DNA of 64,000 nt from Aggregatibacter kilianii (GTDB lineage Bacteria; Pseudomonadota; Gammaproteobacteria; Enterobacterales; Pasteurellaceae): the NCBI RefSeq assembly GCF_003130255.1, contig NZ_NRCN01000001.1, forward strand, positions 986,501 through 1,050,500. The letters run 5' to 3'. Below the pieces are notes generated by a model that did no database searches, was not told the DNA's origin, and saw only the letters and a list, made by a program, of their open reading frames with translations. The position numbers were made by a program, and so were the translations under genes. This document shows, one piece after another, positions 41,765-49,257 of the stretch (position 1 is the first letter of the stretch; every line of letters begins with the position of its first letter).

Positions 41765-43156
41765 ATGAGTGAGCGTCAGAATTATCGTAACTTAGCTTGG
41801 ATTGCCGCCATAGCGTTATTCATGCAATCCCTTGACGCTACTATTCTTAATACAGCCTTGCCTGCCATTTCCGCCAGTCTGAATGAATCGCCGTTAGAAA
41901 TGCAAATGACGATTATCAGTTATTCTCTCACTGTTGCGTTATTCATTCCGCTCACCGGTTGGGTGGCGGACAAATATGGCTCACTAAATGTCTTTCGTGT
42001 TGCCGTTGGCGTTTTTGTATTGGGATCTGTTGCCTGTGCCATGGCTAATTCATTAAATGCCTTAATTTGGTCACGTATTTTGCAAGGGGTCGGCGGCGCA
42101 TTAATGATGCCTGTGGCGCGTTTGGTGATTATTCGTCATGTACCGAAAACACAATTGGTTGCTGCATGGAACGCCATGGCAATGGCAGGGCTTATCGGCC
42201 CGGTGATGGGACCTATCGTTGGTGGCTGGTTAGTGACACATGCCACTTGGCATTGGATTTTTTTAATTAATATTCCCATTGGTTTACTAGGCATCTGGTT
42301 TGCGGGGCGTTATATGCCGAACAGCACAGGAAAAATTAATAAATTGGATTGGTTTGGTTTCGTATTATTTGCCGGCGGATTGGCAGGCGTTACTCTCGGT
42401 TTGGATTTACTTTCGGAAGATAGGGTTAGTCAATGGAGCACCGCTCTTATTTTGCTCATTGGGGTTCTCAGTTTTGTTGTTTATTGTTTCTATGCACAAC
42501 GTGCGCAAACCCCCTTATTACCACTGAATTTATTTGCTGTGCGCTCCTTCCGCATAGGCATTATCGCCAATATTTTTATACGCTTAACCGGCTCCGGCAT
42601 CCCCTTTCTTATGCCCCTAATGTTACAACTCGTATTCCATTACAGTGCCGAAATTACCGGTTGGTTACTGTTGCCTATTGCGCTTAGCTCCATTATGACC
42701 AAATCCTTTGCCGGCAAAATTCTGTCGCGTTTTGGCTATAAAATAACGCTAATTTCCACCGCACTTTCTATGGCAATCGCCATCGCAGCTATGGGCTTGC
42801 TTGATCAACAAACGCCATTGTGGATATTTATCTGTATTTTGGCGTGGTACGGCAGCAGTATGTCCATCATATTCACCGCCGTCAGCACTCTTACGGTGAG
42901 TGAGTTAAGTGAGAACAACGCTAGCGCAGGATCCACCTACCTCAGTGTGATCCAACAAGTCGGTATTAGCGTAGGTATTGCTGTCTCTGCCGTGATTCTC
43001 GATATTTACCGTCATGTTATCGGCGAACAAGGAGACCAATTACAACAAGCCTTCAACTACACTTTTCTCACTATCGCACTGTTTGGCATCCTATTGTTGT
43101 GGATTTTAAGTCATCTTAGAAAGGAAGATGGTGCAGGTAATTTTTATCGAGAATAG
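41765..43156 (+). CDS. MFS drug exporter, DHA2 family (MdtD-like)
   Basis: A 463-residue transporter with fourteen predicted membrane helices. Motif C-like and motif A-like segments are seen: GWVADKYGSLNVFR after TM2 and MAMAGLIGPVMGPIVGGWL in TM5. FMQSLDATILNTALPAIS in TM1 is the DHA2 signature. It starts 16 bases after mobB. Substrate unknown. It is the last backbone gene before selC. Confidence 0.85.
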   Translation: MSERQNYRNLAWIAAIALFMQSLDATILNTALPAISASLNESPLEMQMTIISYSLTVALFIPLTGWVADKYGSLNVFRVAVGVFVLGSVACAMANSLNALIWSRILQGVGGALMMPVARLVIIRHVPKTQLVAAWNAMAMAGLIGPVMGPIVGGWLVTHATWHWIFLINIPIGLLGIWFAGRYMPNSTGKINKLDWFGFVLFAGGLAGVTLGLDLLSEDRVSQWSTALILLIGVLSFVVYCFYAQRAQTPLLPLNLFAVRSFRIGIIANIFIRLTGSGIPFLMPLMLQLVFHYSAEITGWLLLPIALSSIMTKSFAGKILSRFGYKITLISTALSMAIAIAAMGLLDQQTPLWIFICILAWYGSSMSIIFTAVSTLTVSELSENNASAGSTYLSVIQQVGISVGIAVSAVILDIYRHVIGEQGDQLQQAFNYTFLTIALFGILLLWILSHLRKEDGAGNFYRE

Positions 43157-43358
43157 GCACAAAAGTGATCGTGGTAGTTAGCAGAAACATAAAGGGTTGG
43201 GTAATAGTTACACCTCTAATGCATTGATATTATTTTCAAACGTTTCTTAAACGAAGCAACGCGCCCCATTGGGGAATATGCTAAATAGTCATCGCTATTT
43301 CAAACATCTAAAAACAGAATATCCTGTATAAAATGAATCGATTATTTTGCCGTCTGAC

Positions 43359-43387
43359 TTGAATCGCTCCAGTTTTTGCGCTAAAGT
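43359..43387 (+). promoter_or_regulatory. Promoter of selC
   Basis: TTGAAT (43359-43364), a 17-base spacer and TAAAGT (43382-43387) lie 18 bases before the tRNA gene. Spacing and position fit a sigma-70 promoter. Confidence 0.6.
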
Positions 43388-43405
43388 TCGCATCAATTTT
43401 CAAAA

Positions 43406-43500
43406 GGAAGATCGTCGTTTCCGGTGAAGCGGCAGGACTTCAAATCCTGTTGAGGCTGCCAGCAGTCTCGGGTAGGTTCAACTCCTACGATCTTCCGCCA
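43406..43500 (+). tRNA. selC: tRNA-Sec (anticodon TCA)
   Basis: The 95-base length and sequence closely follow E. coli selC: 5' GGAAGATCGTCGTTTCCGG, anticodon loop CTTCAAA with TCA, a long variable arm and the 3' end GATCTTCCGCCA with encoded CCA. The acceptor stem GGAAGATC pairs with GATCTTCC, giving the extended 8-bp acceptor of tRNA-Sec. Its 3' end is the attachment site of the element that follows. Confidence 0.97.
43477..43500 (+). other. attL: 3' end of selC used as integration site
   Basis: The 24 bases from TTCAACTCCTACGATC to CCGCCA recur, lacking one T, at 53786-53808. The intact copy stays in the tRNA gene next to the integrase, the usual arrangement for P4-type integration into tRNA genes. 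Confidence 0.9.
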
Positions 43501-43612
43501 ATTCATGTCATCCCGCATAAATCCACATAAACAACCTACCAAACAAACCCTGTATCTAAAAGGCTTTATTGTAATTTATCGTAAATCTACATAAACTACT
43601 AGCAACGATTTT

Positions 43613-43785
43613 TAGTACTATTTTTAGTACTATATTTTGCCGATAGTACTATTTTTTTCTCATTTACTCCCTGAGAACTCTCTAAACCTCAAAAAATTAT
43701 AGTACTAAACCGCAATTTAGTTCTTATAAATCAATCTACTAGAAATCGGCAATTAACAGGCACTCTTCTGTTTTTGATGGTACTA
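43613..43785. repeat. TAGTACTA palindromes at the left end (integrase arm-type or operator sites)
   Basis: Perfect copies begin at 43613, 43625, 43644 and 43700, and a one-mismatch copy (TGGTACTA) begins at 43778. The first pair is 12 bases apart, the same as the pair at the right end. They fill the 290-base gap between selC and the integrase. Confidence 0.75.
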
Positions 43786-43791
43786 AAATTT

Positions 43792-45045
43792 ATGGCGCGC
43801 ATAATTAAACCCTTAACCGACAAAGAAATTCGCACTGCTAAAGCGGATAAATTCCCACTCAGAGACGGCAACGGATTATCTCTAGAACTTACCACCACCG
43901 GCGCGAAAATATGGCGTTTTAACTACTTTAAGCCCTTTACCCAAAAAAGAACCAATATCAGCCTAGGCAAACTATCTGATATGACATTGACACAAGCACG
44001 GGCAAAGCGTGAAGAATATCGGCAACTCTTAGCAAAGAATATCGATCCACTTACCTATGAAATGCAACTCAAACAAGAAAACACGGACAAACAGAACCGC
44101 ACTTTTGAGCGCATGGCAGAAGAATGGTTTAAGGATAGGCAGCTTAAAGCTAATTTCACTGAGCGCACCGCAAAAGACACATGGGCTTTATTTGAACGAC
44201 ATATTCTCCCCGCTATCGGCAAATATCCAATCGACCAACTGACCGCACTTATCGGCATTAATGCTTTCAAGCCATTAGAGCGCGCAGGAAAATTAGAGAC
44301 CGTTAGAAAAATATTAAACAACGTAAATCATGTAATGCGTTACGCCTTGCACCGTGGATTAATTGCCACCAACAACTTAGCCGAAATTCAACGGGAATTT
44401 GATAAACCGCGTGTAAAAGGTATGAACACCATAGAACCGGACGAGCTGGCGGAATTTTTAGCGAAATTCTATCAAGCAAGAGATGAAGGAAGATTTTCTC
44501 TATTGTCGTTCTGTGCCGTGATGTTGGCAGTGTTAACCGGAAGCAGACCAAGCGAAATAGCACGGGCGCAGTGGGAAGATATAGACACCTCAGCGCAAAC
44601 ATGGAGCTATCGAGTACAGAAAGGCAATAAGAATTTACCGGAGGGGCGATTGCATATCGTCACCCTCTCCCGTCAAGCCGTGGCTATCTTTGAGAAAATG
44701 CGGGAAATTCAGACCGCACTTAGTCTAACTGACAGCCCTTTTGTCTTTGCCAGCACCACCGCCAAGAGTGGACATATCACTATTGAAGCCTTGCGCATGG
44801 CAATTATTCGAAGCGTTGGCGAGGGGAGATTAACAACCCACGGTATTAGACATTTATTCAGCACCTCACTTAATGACAAAAACTATAATGCAGATTGGAT
44901 TGAGAAAGCCCTATCACACAAGGATAAGAACGCCATTAGAGGAACATATAACAAGGCTTACTATATCAATCAGCGGGCGGAAATGTTGCAGGCGTGGGCG
45001 GATTATGTGGAATCATTAGCCCCCTCTCCAATAGTCGGGAAATAA
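43792..45045 (+). CDS. int: Tyrosine recombinase / P4-type integrase
   Basis: A 417-residue integrase with the N-terminal DUF4102-like arm-binding domain (PLTDKEIRTAKADKFPLRDG), a core-binding domain and the catalytic domain. Catalytic residues are visible: Arg in TGSRPSEIARAQW, His-x-x-Arg in THGIRHLFSTSL, a second His in LSHKDKNAIRGTYNKAYY, and the nucleophile Tyr in the NKAYY segment. ATG 43792 (MARIIKPLTDKEI) fits relatives; ATG 43777 is an alternative, and neither has a clear ribosome site. It reads away from selC. Confidence 0.93.
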   Translation: MARIIKPLTDKEIRTAKADKFPLRDGNGLSLELTTTGAKIWRFNYFKPFTQKRTNISLGKLSDMTLTQARAKREEYRQLLAKNIDPLTYEMQLKQENTDKQNRTFERMAEEWFKDRQLKANFTERTAKDTWALFERHILPAIGKYPIDQLTALIGINAFKPLERAGKLETVRKILNNVNHVMRYALHRGLIATNNLAEIQREFDKPRVKGMNTIEPDELAEFLAKFYQARDEGRFSLLSFCAVMLAVLTGSRPSEIARAQWEDIDTSAQTWSYRVQKGNKNLPEGRLHIVTLSRQAVAIFEKMREIQTALSLTDSPFVFASTTAKSGHITIEALRMAIIRSVGEGRLTTHGIRHLFSTSLNDKNYNADWIEKALSHKDKNAIRGTYNKAYYINQRAEMLQAWADYVESLAPSPIVGK

Positions 45046-45140
45046 CAATCAACCCACATTCTTTTTACACTCGAACGGTAGTCTTTATAGGCTGCCGTTT
45101 TTTATTAATTAATTCTGTTGTGGGAGTTTTTTTTCAAATC

Positions 45141-45236
45141 TTAACCACTTTGCCACTTCAACCACTTATTTTCTTATAAGTCATTAAAAAATAAAGAATA
45201 GTTAGAAGTGGTTACACAAGTGGTTAAAGTGGTTAC
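45141..45236. repeat. AAGTGGTTA iterons, left cluster (ori- or crr-like)
   Basis: Inverted copies TTAACCACTT (45141), GCCACTT (45152) and AACCACTT (45160) face direct copies AAGTGGTTAC (45206), AAGTGGTTAA (45218) and AAGTGGTTAC (45227) across an AT-rich 38-base centre. The sequence recurs at 53240-53377. The arrangement resembles the replication-protein binding repeats of P4-type satellites. Confidence 0.75.
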
Positions 45237-45270
45237 TGAAGGTAAAACAGGGAAAAAGAGGGTATTTTTC

Positions 45271-45366
45271 ATGATTTATTGCATTTTATTTTTTGCGTTT
45301 TGCGGATTAAATGTGTATTTGGCGAGAGAAATGAGGTACGGTTATGGTAGCTATACCTTTGGTTAA
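45271..45366 (+). CDS. Possible small membrane peptide, 31 residues
   Basis: The frame starts MIYCILFFAFCGLNVYLARE, with a hydrophobic N-terminal half. GAGGG sits 8 bases ahead of its ATG. It overlaps the start of the next frame (45344). Small hydrophobic peptides of this kind occur next to the immunity region in satellites, but I cannot name it. Confidence 0.35.
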   Translation: MIYCILFFAFCGLNVYLAREMRYGYGSYTFG

Positions 45367-45607
45367 AGTTGTGATGACTACAACCGGAAAGACGGAAATC
45401 CGTCTATTCCAATGTAAAAAGGTTTGATGTAGTGCATGGAGCTTTTTATTGAATTTTCGGAGCAGTACGCACGCGCGAAGCATTTATACCAATGGTGGAG
45501 GGGGCGTAACAATCTCTACACCAATCAACCGCGAAAACCGCTCATTCAATGCAATTTTCATAACCGCGAAATTAAGATTTAGCATGGTGGTAGATGATGA
45601 CAGATAA
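45344..45607 (+). pseudogene. 88-codon frame interrupted by an in-frame TGA (Ash/Icd-region small protein)
   Basis: A good ribosome site (TGAGG, 7-base spacing) precedes ATG 45344. The frame reads MVAIPLVKVVMTTTGKTEIR, then CKKV, TGA at 45425-45427, and stays open for 60 further codons (HARSIYTNGGGG region) to TAA at 45605. Such proteins are known from Pasteurellaceae prophage islands. A second frame (45436-45582, 48 codons) overlaps it without a ribosome site. TGA may be a nonsense change; selenocysteine decoding is not supported by a clear hairpin. Confidence 0.4.
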
Positions 45608-45717
45608 AGCAGACTGATTCGCCACTAAGTAAAGGTACTCCTGAGGAGAATAGCACTCCCACGGGGTTTAGGGCGCGCGGAGATTGCCTATTTTTTGAAT
45701 TTCTAGTCATCATCATC
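45592..45717. other. Possible structured RNA region
   Basis: GATGATGAC (45593-45601) can pair with GTCATCATC (45706-45714) around smaller GC-rich hairpins such as CTCCTGAGGAG and CCCACGGGG. The position between integrase and cargo is where P4-like elements keep an immunity RNA; that link is inference. Confidence 0.3.
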
Positions 45718-45731
45718 TTCCGGCTAAATTG

Positions 45732-45777
45732 CTTTTTTTATAGCGTTCGAAAACCTTTTTTATAGTGTTCCGAAACC
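45732..45777 (+). repeat. Tandem 23-base repeat CTTTTTTATAGTG-type
   Basis: Two adjacent units, 45732-45755 and 45755-45777, share CTTTTTT(T)ATAG(C/T)GTTC and end in GAAA(A)CC. The 14 bases CTTTTTTATAGTGT recur exactly at 53435-53448 near the right end. They may be promoter elements (TATAGT as -10). Confidence 0.6.
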
Positions 45778-45889
45778 TGTTTATTTATACAGATTTTTCT
45801 TGCGAACAGTATTGAAACGCTACTTACCTTATGAAAGAATAAACCAACGTAAAACGCCGTAAAGATACGGCAAGATTAATACTAAATAT

Positions 45890-45973
45890 AGTGCGACTAG
45901 GTGCGGATTAATTACCCACGCCGAAAGAATGAAACCCTATTTTCATTTTGTCGCACTTCCTTTCATGAATAGG
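45890..45973 (+). other. Structured leader of the 363-residue gene
   Basis: AGTGCGAC (45890-45897) pairs with GTCGCACT (45950-45957), with an inner hairpin AATGAAA/TTTCATT. Alternatively CCCTATT (about 45934) pairs with AATAGGG (about 45967). The two foldings exclude one another and end 20 bases before the start codon. Confidence 0.4.
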
Positions 45974-45993
45974 GCAACGCATAGGGGCGTTTT

Positions 45994-47085
45994 ATGTTAG
46001 AAAGATTAAACGTTGATAAGTTTAAACATAATATTCCAGATAGATCGTTTTATTCGGTATTTGAAATATCCAGGGCATTAAATATTTCTCTTGATGGAAT
46101 TTTAGACTATTTAGCGTCTGGGGATCTTAAGGCTCAAATAAATGTAGTTTACATAAATGATGGTATAGTCTCTATCGGCGGAAGATGTACTACACAACAA
46201 ATTTTCTTAGAAAAAGATAAGTCATTTATATCATTTAATGGCGGTCTAGGATTAAATATTAATTTATCCAAGAAAAATTTATTTTTTGAAGTCAAAGGGG
46301 AACTTCCAAAAATATCTTATATAAAATCAACATATGCGATTTCTTTCGGGAAAATAAATAAAAAAAACTATTCACTTGAAAATAGAGATGTTTCATTTAA
46401 TGCTTATTTTAACATACACAAACATTTCTTTTCTGAGAATCAGTTTTCATTATCACAGGATCTAAAAGAAGCCAATCTATTCGGAAAGTGTAAGCTTGCT
46501 ATGAAAGAAGATGGCTTTTTTTCAAATTTAACACTCACCTTTAAAAAACCTTATACAATTGAACTAGGACAAATAAAAATAAGTCATGCTGATTTAATGT
46601 ATTTTTTGACTAAAGAACAAAAACCTATTGATAGTTATAAAGTGCGAATTTCATACCTATTAAGCCTTATTGATAGTGAACTGGAAGCTATGCGCAATAT
46701 TGCTTATAACAAATTCTTTAAACGCAAAGATATAAATAAGCCTTATCGACGAGCAAAAGCAGAAATTAGTAAATTACAAAATATCATTGATGAATCAAAA
46801 GATAGCTCAATCTTAGAAACAAATTTACTTAGTTATGACACCAGCACTTCTCAAGGTAAGGAAATTTCTAGGGATGTTTTAGAATATCAAGCTGATTTAC
46901 CTGAAGGAATAAACTCAGACAAACTAGCAGACTTTATAAGTCTGATTATTGATCCTGAATTACTGGACGAAAACGGAGAAATACCGAGTTATAGCCGCTT
47001 ACATTCAAAACTAGATACAAAACACAAAGGGAAACGATTAATTCCTTCCAAAAACACTATTAAAAAATATCTAAACCAATTATAG
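45994..47085 (+). CDS. Unknown cargo protein, 363 residues, AT-rich
   Basis: I do not recognise the family. The N-terminus (FEISRALNISLDGILDYLAS) looks like a helix-turn-helix. The middle (residues about 60-200) is beta-rich by eye. A charged helical part follows (NKFFKRKDINKPYRRAKAEI), and a C-terminal segment (EIPSYSRLHSKLDTKHKGKR) could be a second DNA-binding helix pair. It is markedly more AT-rich than flanking genes, a sign of separate acquisition. It occupies the cargo slot between integrase and AlpA, where satellites often carry anti-phage genes. The start follows GGGGCG weakly; a strong terminator follows. Confidence 0.7.
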   Translation: MLERLNVDKFKHNIPDRSFYSVFEISRALNISLDGILDYLASGDLKAQINVVYINDGIVSIGGRCTTQQIFLEKDKSFISFNGGLGLNINLSKKNLFFEVKGELPKISYIKSTYAISFGKINKKNYSLENRDVSFNAYFNIHKHFFSENQFSLSQDLKEANLFGKCKLAMKEDGFFSNLTLTFKKPYTIELGQIKISHADLMYFLTKEQKPIDSYKVRISYLLSLIDSELEAMRNIAYNKFFKRKDINKPYRRAKAEISKLQNIIDESKDSSILETNLLSYDTSTSQGKEISRDVLEYQADLPEGINSDKLADFISLIIDPELLDENGEIPSYSRLHSKLDTKHKGKRLIPSKNTIKKYLNQL

Positions 47086-47107
47086 CCAGTTCAAAACTGG
47101 CTTTTTA
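47084..47107 (+). terminator. Terminator of the 363-residue gene
   Basis: AGCCAGTT (47084-47091), loop CAA and AACTGGCT (47095-47102) run into TTTTATT. Confidence 0.9.
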
Positions 47108-47130
47108 TTGTTCAATAATCCATAAAATTT

Positions 47131-47167
47131 AGTTCATTTGTTCATTGAACGAGTTCATTTGTTCAGT
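47131..47167. promoter_or_regulatory. GTTCA operator cluster upstream of alpA
   Basis: AGTTCATTTGTTCA occurs at 47131-47144 and 47152-47165, exactly 21 bases (two helical turns) apart. GTTCATTGAAC (47140-47150) lies between them. It is probably the binding site of a repressor or of AlpA itself. Confidence 0.55.
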
Positions 47168-47204
47168 TTCATCACAAAACCTTTCCATATTGCTTTAATA
47201 ACCC

Positions 47205-47218
47205 CGTAAACGTTTACG
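47205..47218. promoter_or_regulatory. 14-base palindrome before alpA
   Basis: CGTAAACGTTTACG is a perfect palindrome 36 bases ahead of the alpA start. This is in the region expected to hold the promoter start and a regulator site. Confidence 0.5.
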
Positions 47219-47254
47219 ACACATTCCACAGATTGAAACTAACGAGGGGTAAAC

Positions 47255-47461
47255 ATGACACTTCAAACACATACAGATCCAAATAAACGTTGTTCACTAG
47301 CAGAAGTAAAGAATCTTGCCGGCGGCGTATCACATACATTCATTTATCAGCAAGTGAAAAAGGGTTTATTAGCACCACCTGAAAAACTAGGACGTATGAG
47401 CCGTTGGAAATATGCCGATGTTATGGCGTGGCTGAATGGCGAAACGGCACAGGCGCACTAA
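47255..47461 (+). CDS. alpA: AlpA-family DNA-binding regulator
   Basis: A 68-residue winged-helix protein of the AlpA/excisionase type. The recognition part is SLAEVKNLAGGVSHTFIYQQVKKGLL, given by the core GVSHTFIYQQVKKG, then GRMSRWKYADVMAWLNG at the end. In P4-like satellites AlpA proteins activate integrase or act as excision factors. GAGGGG stands 6 bases before ATG 47255. It heads a block of closely packed genes running to the helicase. Confidence 0.88.
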   Translation: MTLQTHTDPNKRCSLAEVKNLAGGVSHTFIYQQVKKGLLAPPEKLGRMSRWKYADVMAWLNGETAQAH

Positions 47462-47476
47462 TAGGGAGGGGAACGA

Positions 47477-47761
47477 ATGAATCAAATGCCTTTTCTTTCC
47501 ACCACCAGCACAAGCGAACAACGCCGATTCATCATTCAACGGTTAAGAGAGCGCCCACACAGCACAAACGAACTGCGACAAATGGGCGTTTATTACCCGC
47601 CGGCACGCATTAAAGAATTACGCAATCAAGGTTATTTGATTGATACGTTCTTCCGTGATGAAACCGACAACACCAGCTTAATTCACCGTGTAGGTGTTTA
47701 TGTTTTACATGAAAACGCAGTAAGCCAAAAACACAATCAGACAAGCACAGAGGAAGTTTAA
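47477..47761 (+). CDS. Helix-turn-helix protein, 94 residues
   Basis: A winged-helix-like sequence: QRRFIIQRLRERPHSTNELR, then YPPARIKELRNQGYLIDTFF, where the strand-turn follows a recognition-like helix. Similar short proteins are common in Pasteurellaceae prophages, and their role is unknown. It lies 15 bases after alpA, with GGGAGGGG before ATG 47477. Its stop overlaps the next start. Confidence 0.65.
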   Translation: MNQMPFLSTTSTSEQRRFIIQRLRERPHSTNELRQMGVYYPPARIKELRNQGYLIDTFFRDETDNTSLIHRVGVYVLHENAVSQKHNQTSTEEV

Positions 47762-48084
47762 TGATGAATAGCACAAACACACCAACTCAACTACAAAAGC
47801 ACGGCACAGCAACACTATGGAGCATTGAAGCTCAAATTGCCGAGATTTACGAAATCGCAGACGCAGGATTGAACGGTGCGATTTATCAAGTGAATGAACA
47901 CGGCGAAAGAATCAGCAAGAGCAAAGAGGAAGTGTTAGATCTAATTTTGGATAGGGTCACATTGGCTTTGATGGATATTGATGATCTAAAACGACAAATT
48001 GAAGCCCTAGCCATTCACCACGAAGCCAAAGCTGAGCGGGATTATTTAACGTTGCCGGTGGTGGACTTAGGAGGGGCGCAATGA
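47761..48084 (+). CDS. Hypothetical protein, 107 residues
   Basis: Mostly helical and acidic (LWSIEAQIAEIYEIADAGLN). The first ATG (47761) shares a base with the previous stop (TAATG); a second ATG follows at once. GAGGAAG gives the ribosome site. No family recognised. Part of the single-strand gene block of the element; overlaps the next gene by 4 bases. Confidence 0.6.
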   Translation: MMNSTNTPTQLQKHGTATLWSIEAQIAEIYEIADAGLNGAIYQVNEHGERISKSKEEVLDLILDRVTLALMDIDDLKRQIEALAIHHEAKAERDYLTLPVVDLGGAQ

Positions 48085-48311
48085 TTGAACAAGAAACAAA
48101 CCAAGCCACCAACGAAGAACAAGAAAAGCCTACGCTGACAATGGCGCGGGCATATATTGCCAAACTGAGAGAAATTAGCGGCGCAATGGTGGCAGGAAGA
48201 AAACTTAAAGACAACCTGACACCAGCCGATATATGGAATCTTGTTCATGTGCAGTTAGGTAACACAGAACGACTGATTGAAATCGCACAAGAGCAACTAA
48301 AGAGGATTTAG
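48081..48311 (+). CDS. Hypothetical protein, 76 residues
   Basis: A helical 76-residue protein (MARAYIAKLREISGAMVAGR) starting with an ATGA overlap and a strong GGAGGGG site. No recognised domain. The tight overlap with both neighbours shows it is a real coding sequence of the element. Confidence 0.6.
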   Translation: MIEQETNQATNEEQEKPTLTMARAYIAKLREISGAMVAGRKLKDNLTPADIWNLVHVQLGNTERLIEIAQEQLKRI

Positions 48312-48314
48312 ACA

Positions 48315-48386
48315 ATGAGCTACGGGCAGGAAATACGAAGCCAATTTGCCAAAGCCTACTCACGTTTAAAGGAGACTACACAATGA
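48315..48386 (+). CDS. Possible 23-residue leader peptide
   Basis: ATG 48315 has GAGG upstream. It encodes MSYGQEIRSQFAKAYSRLKE plus three residues, and its TGA overlaps the ATG of the antirepressor gene (ATGA). It may only couple translation of the next gene. Confidence 0.35.
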   Translation: MSYGQEIRSQFAKAYSRLKETTQ

Positions 48387-49204
48387 CAACCAAAACAAAC
48401 GGAAATTTAACCGCACTTTTACCGGTGGAAAAATCCTTTTACCAAGGCATAACCACATACCACGTTAACGCGCGGGCATTGCATGGATTTTTGGAAAATA
48501 AACGCGACTTTTCTAACTGGATCTCTCAAAGAATTAGCCAATATGGCTTTCTCGAGGGAGTGGATTACACCATTGTTTGCCCAACAAATTTGTTGAGCAA
48601 AGAGAGCAATAAAAAATCTTTAACTCACAAAATTGTGAAGCAAAAAGACAACTTATGTTACTCAAATTTGAGTAAAACCAAATCTACTTCTCGCCGTGGT
48701 GGTCACAACAAAATTGATTATTTACTTTCGTTAAACATGGCGAAGGAATTGGCAATGGTAGAAAACAATGTTCAAGGCAAAGCCGCCCGCCGGTATTTTA
48801 TTTCTTGTGAAGAACAACTAAGCCAAATTGCCCCGGAAATTCACCAACAAGAATTAGCCCGCTGGCAACAAAGCCGAGAGTTAGCCAAGTCACCTTTCAA
48901 GTCGATGAATAATGCCCTTGAACGTATGAGAACACGACAAGGCAAAGGCACGGCTAAGAATCACTATATCAATGAATCAAACATGCTAACCGGCATTGTA
49001 TTAGGGCAAAGCGTGTAGCTATACAAAGCCGATAACCACATTCAAGGCGAAGTACGGGAACACTTAAACGCCGTACAGCTTGAACGATTGGAATATTTAG
49101 AGAGGGCAAATGAAATGTTGCTTGATAGCGACATTCAAGACTTTGAGGAGCGCCGTTTTAAGTTAGTGGCGATGTTGGCTAATCGGTTTAAACAAGCGGC
49201 ATAA
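48383..49204 (+). pseudogene. AntA/AntB-type antirepressor split by an amber codon
   Basis: The frame reads 211 residues to TAG (49016-49018) and then continues in the same frame for 61 more codons to TAA (49202-49204), giving 273 codons if the amber is read. The N-terminal domain (ARALHGFLENKRDFSNWISQ, KIDYLLSLNMAKELAMVENN, GKAARRYFISCEEQL) is the AntA/AntB antirepressor type. The part after the TAG (LERLEYLERANEMLLDSDIQ) looks like the normal helical tail. So it is probably a recent nonsense mutation. A 211-residue product may still work, as the DNA-proximal domain is intact. Confidence 0.75.
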
Positions 49205-49209
49205 ACAAA

Positions 49210-49240
49210 ACGCCCGAGATAACACTACGGGCGTACTATT
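49210..49240 (+). terminator. Hairpin after the antirepressor gene
   Basis: ACGCCCG (49210-49216) pairs with CGGGCGT (49228-49234), followed by ACTATTTA. The T run is poor, so termination would be partial. Confidence 0.5.
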
Positions 49241-49257
49241 TAGGAAGAATAAATCAA

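Larger units (their letters stand above)
45608..45993 (+). other. Gene-free stretch of the element before the 363-residue gene
   Basis: About 386 bases with no convincing coding frame. It holds the tandem CTTTTTTATAG repeats, part of a possible structured RNA and the folded leader described separately. Base composition varies sharply, with a GC-rich patch near 45650-45680 in AT-rich surroundings. Confidence 0.5.

Noticed and set aside
43777-43791. Upstream ATG as the integrase start
   Set aside because: The added residues (MVLKF) match no relatives and overlap the TGGTACTA site; the MARIIKPLTDKEI start is typical. Not fully excluded.
45425-45427. TGA as a selenocysteine codon
   Set aside because: I cannot find a stable SECIS-like hairpin at the needed distance, and phage-type small proteins rarely use selenocysteine. 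Kept only as an open observation.
45840-47085. Structured leader plus 363-residue gene as a retron
   Set aside because: The protein lacks reverse transcriptase motifs (no YxDD, no VTG), so the folding RNA cannot be called an msr-msd.
47147-47156. GAACGAGTTC as a LexA box
   Set aside because: Gammaproteobacterial LexA binds CTG-N10-CAG; the motif is part of the GTTCA repeat array instead.
47404-47613. 69-codon frame between alpA and the next gene
   Set aside because: It overlaps the ends of two better-supported genes in another frame and has no ribosome site.
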